Positions 56,232 to 64,000 of a stretch of 64,000 nt of DNA are shown piece by piece. The first letter of the stretch is position 1; each line of letters opens with the position of its first letter. Below the pieces are notes generated by a model that worked only from the letters and a program-made list of their open reading frames with translations, did not search any database and was not told the origin of the DNA. Both the position numbers and the translations under genes were made by a program. This DNA comes from Sphingomonas sp. BK235 (GTDB taxonomy: Bacteria > Pseudomonadota > Alphaproteobacteria > Sphingomonadales > Sphingomonadaceae): contig NZ_SLXN01000004.1 in assembly GCF_004345855.1 (NCBI RefSeq), positions 186,001 to 250,000 on the forward strand, read 5' to 3'.

Positions 56232-58357
56232 CAGAAGCTCGCCTGCCAGCTCAGCGTCGCGTTGCGCCCGCGCCCGGTGTAGAAGCGCGCATTGTCGGTC
56301 GGCCCCTGCGTGTCGCTGTAATATGTGACGTAGTCGGTGTTGCCGAGATTCTGCACGCTCAGCATCAGCCGCCCGATCGGCGCGTCATAGGCGACATAAG
56401 CGTCGAACAGGCGATAGCCGCCGAAATCATTGGCGGCGGGCTGGCCCTGGAAGCGCCGCGACAGATAATAGCGCCCCTGCACGCGCGCGCTGAACCGCCC
56501 CGCGCGGAAGTCGGCGTTGAGGTTGAGCCGGTCGGGCGAGATGTTGGCGCCGTCGAGATCGGCGTCGAGCCGGCCGTCGGCATCGGTGTCGGTCCGCCCG
56601 GTGACATGGCTGTACCCCACGCCGAGCTTGAGCCCCGGCAGCGGGGTGAGCGTGTCGAGGTTGATCTCCAGCCCCGCGATATCGATCGGCTGGCGCACCA
56701 CGTTGAAGATGCCGTCGTCGTTGCGGACCAGCACCTGCCCCGCGTCGCTCGACGACCAGTAATAGGCCGTGCTCGCGGTGAGCGGCCCGCGATTGACCTC
56801 CACCCCGATCTCGCGATTGTTCGAGATCACGGGGGTGAGATCGAGGAAGTCGTCGATCCGCACGTTGGGCTGGCTCACCCCGCGCAGCACGCGGCCGATG
56901 TCCGCGATCGTATAGCCCTCGGCATAGCTGCCATAGGCGCGGATGCCGCGCATCGGCTCGATCACCGCGCCGCCGTTCCACAGCGCGCGCTCGAACGCGG
57001 GCGTGCCCCCGGTGACGCGGCGCGACCCCGCGCTCGCCAGCGTGGTGTAATCGGGCACGTCGAGCCGCACATTCTCGTAGCGCACCCCGCCCGCCAGCCG
57101 CACCAGCCCCGCGAGCAGCTTCAGATTGCCCTGCGCGAACGGCGCGAGGCTGCGGAAGTCGGTGCGCGGCACCCAGGTGCGGCGGGTCTGCACCAAGGTC
57201 TGCGCGGTCCGGTCGACCAGGGCGTCGAATCCGGCGGTGAGCGTCAGCGCCTCGAATCCCGGCACCGCGCGCTCGTAGCTGACCTTGCCGCCGAGCTTGC
57301 GCGAGACGTTGCGCGACTGTTCGAACAGCGTGCCCACCGGCGCGATCGCGGCGTCCTGGAAGGTGGCGAGCACGCCCCCCGCGAACGTATCGCTGGTGCG
57401 GTTGTAGAAGCCCTGGAGCGTGAAGACGCCCCCCGCCCAATCGCCGTCGGTGAGCGACGCCGAGACCATCTGCGCCAGCCCGGTCGAGGGCTGGCCCGGG
57501 GTCTGGCCGCGCCGCGTCGTGGCGGGGATGCCGAGCGCGCGGCTGCCCTCCACCGGGACATAATGGTTGTTGCCCTCGAGCCGGAAGCGGCTGGCGACCA
57601 CCTCGACGCGCGCGCTGTCCGACAGCGCCACGCCGGCGCGCGCGAAGAAGGACAGGGTGTCGGTGTCCTGGATCTCGCTCTGGTTGCCGTCATAGCCGAT
57701 GCGCCGGCCGCGTCCGTCGAGGAACACGCCGCGCCGCTCGAACGCCGCCCCCGCGGTCGCGTCGAACCGGCCGCTGCGGTAATTGACCAGCGCGCCGATC
57801 TTGCCGCCGAGCGCGTCGCCCGACAGGTCGTCGCCGGTGTTGCCCTGCAACAGCGTGCGCCCGCTCCACCCGTCGCGCTGCGGCGGGCGCACCGTCACCT
57901 GGTTGACCACGCCCCCGGTGGCGCCGATCCCCTGGAGCGCGTTGGAGCCGTAGATCACCTCGATCCGGTCGATGAAGAAGGGATCGATCGTATAGCCATC
58001 GCGCGCGCCGTCGCGGATCGGCGTGGTCTGCGGGATGCCGTTGATCGCATAAAGCGGCGAGCGGCCGCGCAGCGTCTCGCCGACGCCGGTGATCTTCTCG
58101 CGCGTCGGCGAGAAAGCGGGGAGCAGCGCCGACACCGCTTCCACCGTCGAGCCCGACACGGTGACCTGGCGCGACAGCGTCTCGCGGTCGATCACGTCGA
58201 CGGTGAGCGGCAGCGCGCTGGCGGGCAGGTTGGTGCGCGCCGCGGTGACCACCACATCGTCGCGCGCGTCCGCCGGTGCCACCTGCGCGCTCGCGCCGGA
58301 CGCGCCCAGCCCAGCGCCCAGCATCCCCGCCGCCATCCATCCCGCCGTGTTCCGCAT
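56231..58357 (-). CDS. TonB-dependent siderophore receptor
   Basis: A 708-residue outer-membrane receptor. A signal peptide ends near GASGASAQ. The plug domain follows, with the VVVTAARTN TonB-box-like start and TLRGRSPLYAINGIPQ and IDRIEVIYGSNALQGIGATGG (in part), and then a 22-strand barrel ending in SWQASF with the terminal aromatic. The ligand is probably a ferric siderophore, judged only by the PepSY partner encoded just downstream. No Fur box was recognised in the 74-bp upstream gap shared with the LysR gene's end. Confidence 0.9.
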   Translation of the reverse strand: MRNTAGWMAAGMLGAGLGASGASAQVAPADARDDVVVTAARTNLPASALPLTVDVIDRETLSRQVTVSGSTVEAVSALLPAFSPTREKITGVGETLRGRSPLYAINGIPQTTPIRDGARDGYTIDPFFIDRIEVIYGSNALQGIGATGGVVNQVTVRPPQRDGWSGRTLLQGNTGDDLSGDALGGKIGALVNYRSGRFDATAGAAFERRGVFLDGRGRRIGYDGNQSEIQDTDTLSFFARAGVALSDSARVEVVASRFRLEGNNHYVPVEGSRALGIPATTRRGQTPGQPSTGLAQMVSASLTDGDWAGGVFTLQGFYNRTSDTFAGGVLATFQDAAIAPVGTLFEQSRNVSRKLGGKVSYERAVPGFEALTLTAGFDALVDRTAQTLVQTRRTWVPRTDFRSLAPFAQGNLKLLAGLVRLAGGVRYENVRLDVPDYTTLASAGSRRVTGGTPAFERALWNGGAVIEPMRGIRAYGSYAEGYTIADIGRVLRGVSQPNVRIDDFLDLTPVISNNREIGVEVNRGPLTASTAYYWSSSDAGQVLVRNDDGIFNVVRQPIDIAGLEINLDTLTPLPGLKLGVGYSHVTGRTDTDADGRLDADLDGANISPDRLNLNADFRAGRFSARVQGRYYLSRRFQGQPAANDFGGYRLFDAYVAYDAPIGRLMLSVQNLGNTDYVTYYSDTQGPTDNARFYTGRGRNATLSWQASF

Positions 58358-58431
58358 CTCGCCCCCTTGTCGCCGGCGAGAGCCGATAGAGAGACGCTCA
58401 AGCTAATGCAAGTCGGTCGCATCTGGCGTGG

Positions 58432-59325
58432 TCACAGCGACGCGTCGGCGAAGATGCGCACCAGGAAATCGAGGAACACGCGCAGCCGCGGCGACAGTGC
58501 GCGATTGTGCGGGTAGAGCGCGCACAAGGGCGTGGGCGTCGGCGGATGCGCGGGCAGCACCTCCACCAGCGTCCCCGCGGCGAGCTCCTCGGCGAAGCGG
58601 TAGCGCGGCGCCTGCGCCAGCCCGAAGCCGCGGCGCACCAGATCCGCGGTGGTGTCCGAATGGTTGGCGCTGACCCGCATCGGCAGCGTCACCTCGCGCA
58701 CCGCCCCCTCCTCGGTGAACTCGAGCGGCAGCACGCCGCCGGTGAGCGAGGAGAGGAAACCCACCATCACATGCCCCGACAGTGCCGCGATCGTCGCGGG
58801 CACGCCGTGGCGCGCCAGATAGGCGGGGCTGGCGACGGTGACCTCGCGGATCGTCCCGAGGCGGCGCAGGATCAGCCCGCTGTCGGCCGGCTCGCCGACG
58901 CGGATCGCGCAATCCACCCCCTCGCGCACCAGATCGACCAGCCGGTCGCCCTGCCCGATGTGCAGGTGCAGCCGCGGATAGAGCGCGAGGAAATCCGGCA
59001 GACCCGGCAGGATGAAGGTGCGCGTCAGCAGCCCCGGCGCGTCGATCCGCAACTGGCCGTGCGGCTCGCCGTCGCGCAGCACCGCCTCGGCATCGTCGAG
59101 TTCGGCGAGGATCGCGGTACAACGCTCATAATAGGCCTGGCCGTCGATCGTCGGCGCGACGTGGCGCGTGGTGCGCTGGAGCAGCCGCGCGCCGAGCCGC
59201 GCCTCCAGCGCGCGGATCGCCTCGGTCGCGGTGGAGCGCGGGATGTCGAGATCGCCCGCCGCGGCGGTGAAGCTGCCGCGCTCGACCACGCGCACGAAGA
59301 GGCGGAGCGACTGGAGATGATCCAT
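58432..59325 (-). CDS. LysR-family transcriptional regulator
   Basis: A 297-residue regulator. The N-terminal winged HTH is MDHLQSLRLFVRVVERGSF, then AAAGDLDIPRSTATEAIRALE, followed by the substrate-binding domain (from about residue 90). It belongs to the group that regulates divergent short-chain dehydrogenase genes, and such a gene lies 97 bp away. The intergenic palindrome at 59334-59350 is next to its start. The inducer is unknown. Confidence 0.9.
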   Translation of the reverse strand: MDHLQSLRLFVRVVERGSFTAAAGDLDIPRSTATEAIRALEARLGARLLQRTTRHVAPTIDGQAYYERCTAILAELDDAEAVLRDGEPHGQLRIDAPGLLTRTFILPGLPDFLALYPRLHLHIGQGDRLVDLVREGVDCAIRVGEPADSGLILRRLGTIREVTVASPAYLARHGVPATIAALSGHVMVGFLSSLTGGVLPLEFTEEGAVREVTLPMRVSANHSDTTADLVRRGFGLAQAPRYRFAEELAAGTLVEVLPAHPPTPTPLCALYPHNRALSPRLRVFLDFLVRIFADASL

Positions 59326-59333
59326 CCGCGATT

Positions 59334-59350
59334 GTTCGGCTGGGCCGAAC
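59334..59350. promoter_or_regulatory. LysR-type operator in the divergent promoter
   Basis: GTTCGGC-TGG-GCCGAAC is a perfect 7-bp inverted repeat with a 3-base centre. It lies 9 bp before the LysR gene and 72 bp before the SDR gene it probably controls. Confidence 0.6.
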
Positions 59351-59421
59351 GGTCTTGTCAATCGCGCGGCGATGATCCGCGCGCGCCGCGTCGCTAGATC
59401 GGGATGCGAAGGAGAAGCATC

Positions 59422-60156
59422 ATGACCCAGACGCGCACGGCCATCGTCACCGGCGGATCGCGCGGCATCGGCGCGGCGATCGGCCGCCGCCTCGCCGCCG
59501 ACGGGATCGCGGTGATCGTCAATTACGCGCACGGCCGCGACGAGGCCGAGGCGGTGGTCGCCGACATCACCGCCGCGGGCGGGCGCGCGGTCGCGATCGC
59601 GGCGGACCTGTCCGCCCGCGACGGCGCCGCGCGGCTGTTCGACGCGGCCGAGGCGGCGCTCGGCGCGATCGACATCCTCGTCAACAACGCGGGCGTGATG
59701 ACGCTCGCCCCGATCGCCGAGATGGACGACGACGTCTATGAGCGGCACGTCGCGCTCAACCTCGGCGGCAGCTTCCGCGCGATGCGCGCCGCGGCGCGGC
59801 GGCTGCGCGACGGCGGGCGGATCATCAATTTCTCGTCCAGCGTGGTCGGCCTGAACCAGCCCGGCTACGGCGTCTATGCCGCGACCAAGGCGGCGGTGGA
59901 GACGCTCACCCGCGTCCTCGCCAAGGAAGTGGGCGCGCGCGGGATCACGGTCAACGCGGTCGCCCCCGGCCCGGTCGCCACCGCCTTGTTCCTCGACGAC
60001 AAGAGCGAGGAGCAGGTCGCCGCGATCGCGCGGATGAACCCGGTGGGGCGGATCGGCGAACCAGACGACATCGCGCGCGTCGTCGCGCTGCTGGCGGGGG
60101 CGGACGCGCAGTGGATCAACGGCCAGGTCGTTCGCGCCAACGGCGGCATGGTCTGA
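59422..60156 (+). CDS. Short-chain dehydrogenase/reductase
   Basis: A 244-residue classical SDR. The coenzyme loop is VTGGSRGIGAAIGRRLA, with NNAG in DILVNNAGVMTLAP. The catalytic serine is in NFSSSVVGLNQPGYGVYAATKAA, where the Tyr and Lys of YxxxK are YAATK. C-terminal VNAVAPGPVATALF is standard. ATG 59422 is fixed by AAGGAGAAGCATC. It is followed at 60168 by a DoxX-family gene, in a LysR-controlled operon. The substrate is unknown. Confidence 0.9.
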   Translation: MTQTRTAIVTGGSRGIGAAIGRRLAADGIAVIVNYAHGRDEAEAVVADITAAGGRAVAIAADLSARDGAARLFDAAEAALGAIDILVNNAGVMTLAPIAEMDDDVYERHVALNLGGSFRAMRAAARRLRDGGRIINFSSSVVGLNQPGYGVYAATKAAVETLTRVLAKEVGARGITVNAVAPGPVATALFLDDKSEEQVAAIARMNPVGRIGEPDDIARVVALLAGADAQWINGQVVRANGGMV

Positions 60157-60167
60157 GGAGCGGCGCG

Positions 60168-60608
60168 ATGCGCTGGATCGTCACCGCGAGCGACACGCTG
60201 CTCCGCGTCGGCACCGGGCTGACGCTGGCGACGCATGGCTGGCCCAAGCTGCTGGGGCGGCCGCACGGGTCGATGGCCGACCCGATGGCGGCCTCGGTGC
60301 GGCTGATCGACGCGGTGCTGGGGCTGCCGTTCGCGCCGCTGCTCGGGCTGCTGGTGGCGCTGCTGGAGGGCGTGGGCGGGGTGATGCTCGCGCTCGGGCT
60401 GGCGACGCGCCCGCTCGCCGCGCTGGTGGCGGTGCAGATGGTCGCGATCGCGCTCGCGCTGGGGCCGACCTATCCCTGGATCGACCGCGGGATCGAATAT
60501 CCGATCGTGCTCGGGCTGGTGGCGGTGGCGCTCGCCGCGCGCGGCGGCGGACCGCTGTCGCTCGACCGGCTGGTGGCGGCGATGTGGCGCGAGCGCGTGA
60601 TGGCGTGA
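60168..60608 (+). CDS. DoxX-family membrane protein
   Basis: A 146-residue protein with four membrane helices. The DoxX block RVGTGLTLATHGWPKLLG with the conserved His and Lys is near residue 20, followed by LLEGVGGVMLALGLATRPLAALV. ATG 60168 follows GAGGAGCGGCG. DoxX proteins occur with redox enzymes and SDRs; function is not well defined. Confidence 0.85.
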   Translation: MRWIVTASDTLLRVGTGLTLATHGWPKLLGRPHGSMADPMAASVRLIDAVLGLPFAPLLGLLVALLEGVGGVMLALGLATRPLAALVAVQMVAIALALGPTYPWIDRGIEYPIVLGLVAVALAARGGGPLSLDRLVAAMWRERVMA

Positions 60609-60634
60609 GGCACATCGCGGCGGCGGATCTGACG

Positions 60635-62008
60635 CTACCGCCCGCGCCCGTCGCGCGACGCCCCCGGCCACAGCGTGAAGACGGTGCGGCCCGGCTCGGA
60701 GGTCAGCTCCACGCGGCCGCCGTGGATCTGCGCGACGCGGTCGACGATCGCGAGCCCCAGCCCCGCGCTGCCCGCCGCGCCGCGATCGTGCCGCCAGAAA
60801 CGGCGGAACACCGCCTCCTGCTGGTGCGGCGCGATGCCGGGGCCATCGTCCGCGACCGTGACGCGCCCGCTCGCCGCCACCGCCACCGCCACCTGCGTCC
60901 CGGCGGGCGTATGCGTCACCGCATTCTCCACCAGCGCCCCCAGCGCGCGCGCGAGAAAGGCGGCATGCCCCTCCACCCACACCGGCGGCGCGGGCCGGTC
61001 GAGCGCGATCGTCTGGCCGCGGCGATAGGCGAGCGGCGCGATCGCCGCGACGGTCTGCTCCGCCAGCGCGGCCAGGTCCACCGGCGCGCGCGGCGCGAGG
61101 TCGAGCGAGTCGAGCTCCGCGATCTCGAGCAGCTGCGCGACGATCTGCCCGAGCCCGTCGAGATCGCGCTTGAGCGCGGCCGCCAGCGCGGGGTCGCCGA
61201 CCTGCTCGGCGCGGACGCGCGCCAGCGTGATCGGGGTGCGCAGCTCGTGCGCGGCGTCGGCGGTGAAGTCGCGCTGGGTGCGCAGGCTCTCGGTCAGCCG
61301 GTCGAGCGCGTCGTTGACCGCGCTGGCGAGCGGGCGCACCTCGGCGGGCAGGTCGGCCGCCGCGACGCGCACGTCGGGGCGCGACGGCCCGATCGTCCGC
61401 ACCAGCGCGGAGGCGCGCCGCACCGGGCGCAGCGCGCGGCGCACGATCAGCGCGTCGACCCCGAGCAGCAGCAGCAGCAGCGGCAGCACCACCAGCGCGG
61501 CATGCGCGAGGAACTGGCGCACCACGTCGTCGACGATATTGGCGGGGTGGTCGAGATTCTGCACCACCACGATCCAGTAGCGCTGCCCCGCCAGCGTCAC
61601 CGGCACGCTGAGCGCGGCGTAGAAAGCGCGGCGCGAGCGGCGCGTCCGATACGTCTCGGCGTCGCCGCGCGGCAGCCGGATGGCGCGCAGCATCGCCGCG
61701 GGCATCGCGTCGAGCCGCACGCGGCCGCGCGCGTCCACCACCGCATAGCCCAGCCCCGCCGCCTCCAGCCGCGCGCGATCGCCCGCGCCCGTTCCGCGTC
61801 CCGCCAGCATCAGCGTACCGTCCGCGCGCGCGACCAGATTGGCGCGCACCGCCAGCGCCTCCGAGCGGAGCGTCTGATGCTCGAACCGGTCCGCGGTGGC
61901 GTTGAGGAACAGATACACGCCCGCCGACACCGCCAGCGCGGTGAGCAGCACCGCGACGCCATGCCACCACAGGATGCGCGCGAGCAGCGAGCGCGGCGCG
62001 CGGATCAC
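60635..62008 (-). CDS. Sensor histidine kinase
   Basis: A 457-residue inner-membrane kinase. A membrane helix near residues 10-35 and a second at about 165-190 enclose a periplasmic sensor of about 130 residues. A HAMP-like segment follows, then the phosphoacceptor His near residue 253 in FTADAAHELRTPI. The catalytic domain has an N-box (VENAVTHTPAG), DDGPGIAP and GLGLAIVDRVAQIHGG. The overlap with the response-regulator gene (ATGA at 62005-62008) defines an operon. It resembles the TctE/QseC group. Confidence 0.92.
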   Translation of the reverse strand: MIRAPRSLLARILWWHGVAVLLTALAVSAGVYLFLNATADRFEHQTLRSEALAVRANLVARADGTLMLAGRGTGAGDRARLEAAGLGYAVVDARGRVRLDAMPAAMLRAIRLPRGDAETYRTRRSRRAFYAALSVPVTLAGQRYWIVVVQNLDHPANIVDDVVRQFLAHAALVVLPLLLLLLGVDALIVRRALRPVRRASALVRTIGPSRPDVRVAAADLPAEVRPLASAVNDALDRLTESLRTQRDFTADAAHELRTPITLARVRAEQVGDPALAAALKRDLDGLGQIVAQLLEIAELDSLDLAPRAPVDLAALAEQTVAAIAPLAYRRGQTIALDRPAPPVWVEGHAAFLARALGALVENAVTHTPAGTQVAVAVAASGRVTVADDGPGIAPHQQEAVFRRFWRHDRGAAGSAGLGLAIVDRVAQIHGGRVELTSEPGRTVFTLWPGASRDGRGR

Positions 62009-62682
62009 GCGCCCGCCTCGGCGAGCATATAGCCGACGCCGCGCACCGTGACGATCTGCGCGGTCGCCCCCGCCTCGGCGAGGCGGCGGCGCAGCCGGTG
62101 GACGCCGACCTCCACCGCGTTGGAGCCGAGCAGCTCCTCCATGCCGAACAGCTGCGCCTCGATCTGCGCCTTGGCGACGACGCGCTCGCGCCGCTGAATC
62201 AGCAGCTCGAACAGCGCCAGCTCGCGCGCGTGGAGCACCGCGGGCACGCCGCCGACGCGCACCTCGCGCGTGGCGGGGTCGAAGCTGGTGTTGCCGCAGG
62301 CGATCGCGCGGTCGGCGATCAGCCCGCTGCGACGGAGCAGCGCCTGGACGCGCGCGACCAGTTCCTCGGGCGCGAACGGCTTGACCAGATAATCGTCGCC
62401 GCCCGCGGCCAGCCCGGCGACGCGATCGTCGACGCTGCCGCGCGCGGTGAGCAGGATCACCGGCGTGGCGTCGCCGCGCGCGCGCAGCCGCCGCGCGACG
62501 TCGCGCCCGTCGCCGTCGGGCAGGCCGACGTCGAGCACCACCGCGGCATAGCTGCCGACCTCGAGCATCAAAAGCGCGTCCTCGGCGGTGCCGGCATGGT
62601 CGCTGGCGAACCCCGCCGCGGCGAGCAGCCGGCGCAGCATGCCGACCAGCTCGTCATGGTCCTCGACGATCAGCAGCCGCAC
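62005..62682 (-). CDS. OmpR/PhoB-family response regulator
   Basis: A 225-residue two-domain regulator. The receiver domain has the acidic pair in LLIVEDHDEL, the phosphoacceptor Asp near residue 51 in AVVLDVGLPDGDG, Thr in PVILLTARGS and Lys in DDYLVKPFAPEEL. The winged-helix DNA-binding domain ends with VHRLRRRLAEAGATAQIVTVRGVGYML (in parts). The start is GTG 62682. It is first in a two-gene operon with the kinase. The target is unknown. Confidence 0.92.
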   Translation of the reverse strand: MRLLIVEDHDELVGMLRRLLAAAGFASDHAGTAEDALLMLEVGSYAAVVLDVGLPDGDGRDVARRLRARGDATPVILLTARGSVDDRVAGLAAGGDDYLVKPFAPEELVARVQALLRRSGLIADRAIACGNTSFDPATREVRVGGVPAVLHARELALFELLIQRRERVVAKAQIEAQLFGMEELLGSNAVEVGVHRLRRRLAEAGATAQIVTVRGVGYMLAEAGA

Positions 62683-62787
62683 GCGCCGCGCTCCCCCCGC
62701 CGCGCCGTAAGGCTGGTGTAAGCCGGCCGGCCTAGCCCGCGCCGGAACGGGGCCGGTGCCCCGACGACGCGACCGAAGAGATCCACC

Positions 62788-63990
62788 ATGTCCACCATCG
62801 TCACCCGGGTCCGCCCCAGCGCGCCCGCGCCCGCCGCCGCGCGTCCCCCGCGCATCGCGCTGTTCTCCGGCAATTACAATTATGTTCGCGATGGCGCCAA
62901 TCGCGCGCTCAACCGCCTGGTGGCGGATCTGGAGGCGCGCGGCGCGACCGTGCGGGTCTATTCGCCGACCGCGCCCGAGCCCGCCTTCGCGCCCGAGGGG
63001 ACGCTGATCCCGGTGCGCTCGATCCGGCTGCCGGGGCGCGGCGACTATCGGCTCGGGCTCGGCCTGCCGCGCGGGGTGCGCGCCGACCTGCGCGGCTTCG
63101 CGCCCGATCTCGTCCATGTCTCGGCGCCCGACTGGACCGGGGTCGCGGCGCAGCGCTACGCGCGCGCGGCGCAACTGCCGCTGGTCGCCAGCCTGCACAC
63201 GCGCTTCGAGACCTATGCGGCCTTCTACGGCGCGGGGCTGATCCGCCCGGTGCTGGAGCGGCACCTCGACCGTTTCTACGCGCGCTGCGACCGCGTGCTG
63301 GTGCCGACGCTGCCGATCCTCGCCGATTTCGTCGCGGCGGGGGCGGGCGACCGCGCGCGGCTGTGGAGTCGCGGGGTCGACCGCGCGCAATTCGACCCGG
63401 CGCGGCGCGACCCGGCGTGGCGCCGCGCGCAGGGCATCGCCGACGATGCCTGCGCGATCCTCTTCTTCGGCCGGCTGGTGCGCGAGAAAGGCGTGGCGGT
63501 CTATGCCGAGGTGGTGGAGGCGCTCGCCGCGGCGGGCACGCGGGTGCATCCGCTGATCGTCGGCGACGGGCCGGAGGCGGCGTGGCTGCGACGCCGGCTG
63601 CCCGACGCGACGATGACCGGGCATCTCGCGGGGGACGCGCTGGGGCGCGCGGTGGCGAGCGCCGACATCTTCTTCAATCCCAGCGTCACCGAGGCGTTCG
63701 GCAACGTCACGCTGGAGGCGATGGCGGCGGGCTTGCCCACGGTGAGCGTCGACGTGGCGAGCGCGCGCGCGCTGCTCGCGGCGGACACCGGGCTGTTCTA
63801 CCCGCGCGACGCGCCGGCCCAGGCGGTGGAGCTGCTCGCGCGGCTGACCATGTTCCCCGACCGGCGCCGGCTGATGGGGCGGCGCGCGCGCGACGCCAGC
63901 GCGGCGTGGAGCTGGGAACGCGCCAGCGCGATGGTGTGGGACGCCTATCACGAGCTGCTCGGCGACCCCGCGCGCGCGGTGCCGCGATGA
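62788..63990 (+). CDS. Glycosyltransferase family 4 (MgtA-like, GT-B fold)
   Basis: A 400-residue retaining glycosyltransferase. The N-terminal domain starts IALFSGNYNYVRDGANRALN. The C-terminal nucleotide-sugar domain has ILFFGRLVREKGVAVYAEV and the E-x7-E motif in SVTEAFGNVTLEAMAAGLP. It is related to mannosyl/glucosyl-transferases that glycosylate diacylglycerol or phosphatidyl-inositol-type acceptors, but the acceptor is not fixed here. The stop TGA overlaps an ATG (ATGA) that begins another gene at the window edge. Confidence 0.87.
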   Translation: MSTIVTRVRPSAPAPAAARPPRIALFSGNYNYVRDGANRALNRLVADLEARGATVRVYSPTAPEPAFAPEGTLIPVRSIRLPGRGDYRLGLGLPRGVRADLRGFAPDLVHVSAPDWTGVAAQRYARAAQLPLVASLHTRFETYAAFYGAGLIRPVLERHLDRFYARCDRVLVPTLPILADFVAAGAGDRARLWSRGVDRAQFDPARRDPAWRRAQGIADDACAILFFGRLVREKGVAVYAEVVEALAAAGTRVHPLIVGDGPEAAWLRRRLPDATMTGHLAGDALGRAVASADIFFNPSVTEAFGNVTLEAMAAGLPTVSVDVASARALLAADTGLFYPRDAPAQAVELLARLTMFPDRRRLMGRRARDASAAWSWERASAMVWDAYHELLGDPARAVPR

Positions 63991-64000
63991 GGCAGGCCGC
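63987..64000 (+). CDS. Start of a coupled downstream gene (cut by the window end)
   Basis: ATG 63987 overlaps the TGA of the glycosyltransferase gene (ATGA) and is followed by only MRQA-type codons before the window ends. The typical four-base overlap suggests a real second gene, perhaps another envelope-glycolipid function; nothing more can be said. Confidence 0.4.

Overview
The window is very GC-rich and densely coded. It carries no rRNA, CRISPR array or recognisable insertion sequence. Gene content points to an alphaproteobacterium of the order Sphingomonadales (Sphingomonas or a close relative): an sdhC-D-A operon, NfuA next to TsaB/RimI, a DUF3597 protein, a holin-associated GH108 muramidase, a PepSY/TonB-receptor pair, and intergenic spaces filled with palindromes of the GTCATCCCGG...CCGGGATGAC type. 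This assignment is an inference from family content; no 16S gene is present. Strong GC3 bias opens long spurious frames opposite nearly every real gene, and these were left out.

Layout. 1-5.5 kb: 3' end of nrdA, a family-5 uracil-DNA glycosylase, folK directly abutting tRNA-Lys, a UPF0324/YeiH transporter coupled to a tiny Cys-rich protein, and a PcaF-like thiolase. 5.6-13 kb: PAP2 phosphatase, a nested-palindrome region, galE plus a CitE-like lyase, msrA, a 180-bp tandem repeat region, tsaC/Sua5 divergent from an acyl-CoA dehydrogenase, and a REP array. 13-23.6 kb: lipoprotein, YtrA-type GntR regulator, MerC-like protein, nitroreductase, POT peptide transporter, two acyl-CoA synthetases, and two tandem soluble chemoreceptors. 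23.7-26.4 kb: sdhC, sdhD and sdhA without sdhB. 26.4-31.1 kb: a compact D-amino-acid locus (D-serine-deaminase-like PLP enzyme divergent from D-aminoacylase, RidA and a GntP permease). 31-38.8 kb: ClpP paralogue, J-protein, BolA, GST, DUF3597, HNH nuclease, the run nfuA-nitroreductase-tsaB-rimI read right to left, and a third acyl-CoA synthetase. 38.8-48 kb: DHA2 transporter, a muramidase/holin cassette, an MBL hydrolase, a Crp regulator, a large periplasmic beta-propeller amidohydrolase and a glucokinase-like gene behind a LacI-type palindrome. 48-64 kb: N-carbamoylputrescine amidase, YkgJ cluster protein, choline transporter, serine hydrolase, SDR/XRE pair, PepSY/TonB receptor, LysR/SDR/DoxX, a two-component system and a glycosyltransferase.

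How the genes fit together. Several encode acyl-CoA metabolism (three acyl-CoA synthetases, an acyl-CoA dehydrogenase, a thiolase, a CitE-like lyase). Two tRNA t6A genes (tsaC and tsaB) lie in separate operons. The clearest multi-gene module is the D-amino-acid locus: import by the GntP permease, deacylation by D-aminoacylase, deamination or aldol cleavage by the PLP enzyme, and removal of the reactive enamine by RidA. The most unusual points are the missing sdhB, the two chemoreceptors whose signalling halves are almost identical at DNA level but whose sensor halves have diverged, an acyl-CoA synthetase whose only good ribosome-binding site points to an AUC codon or a short leader peptide, and several families of large intergenic inverted repeats.
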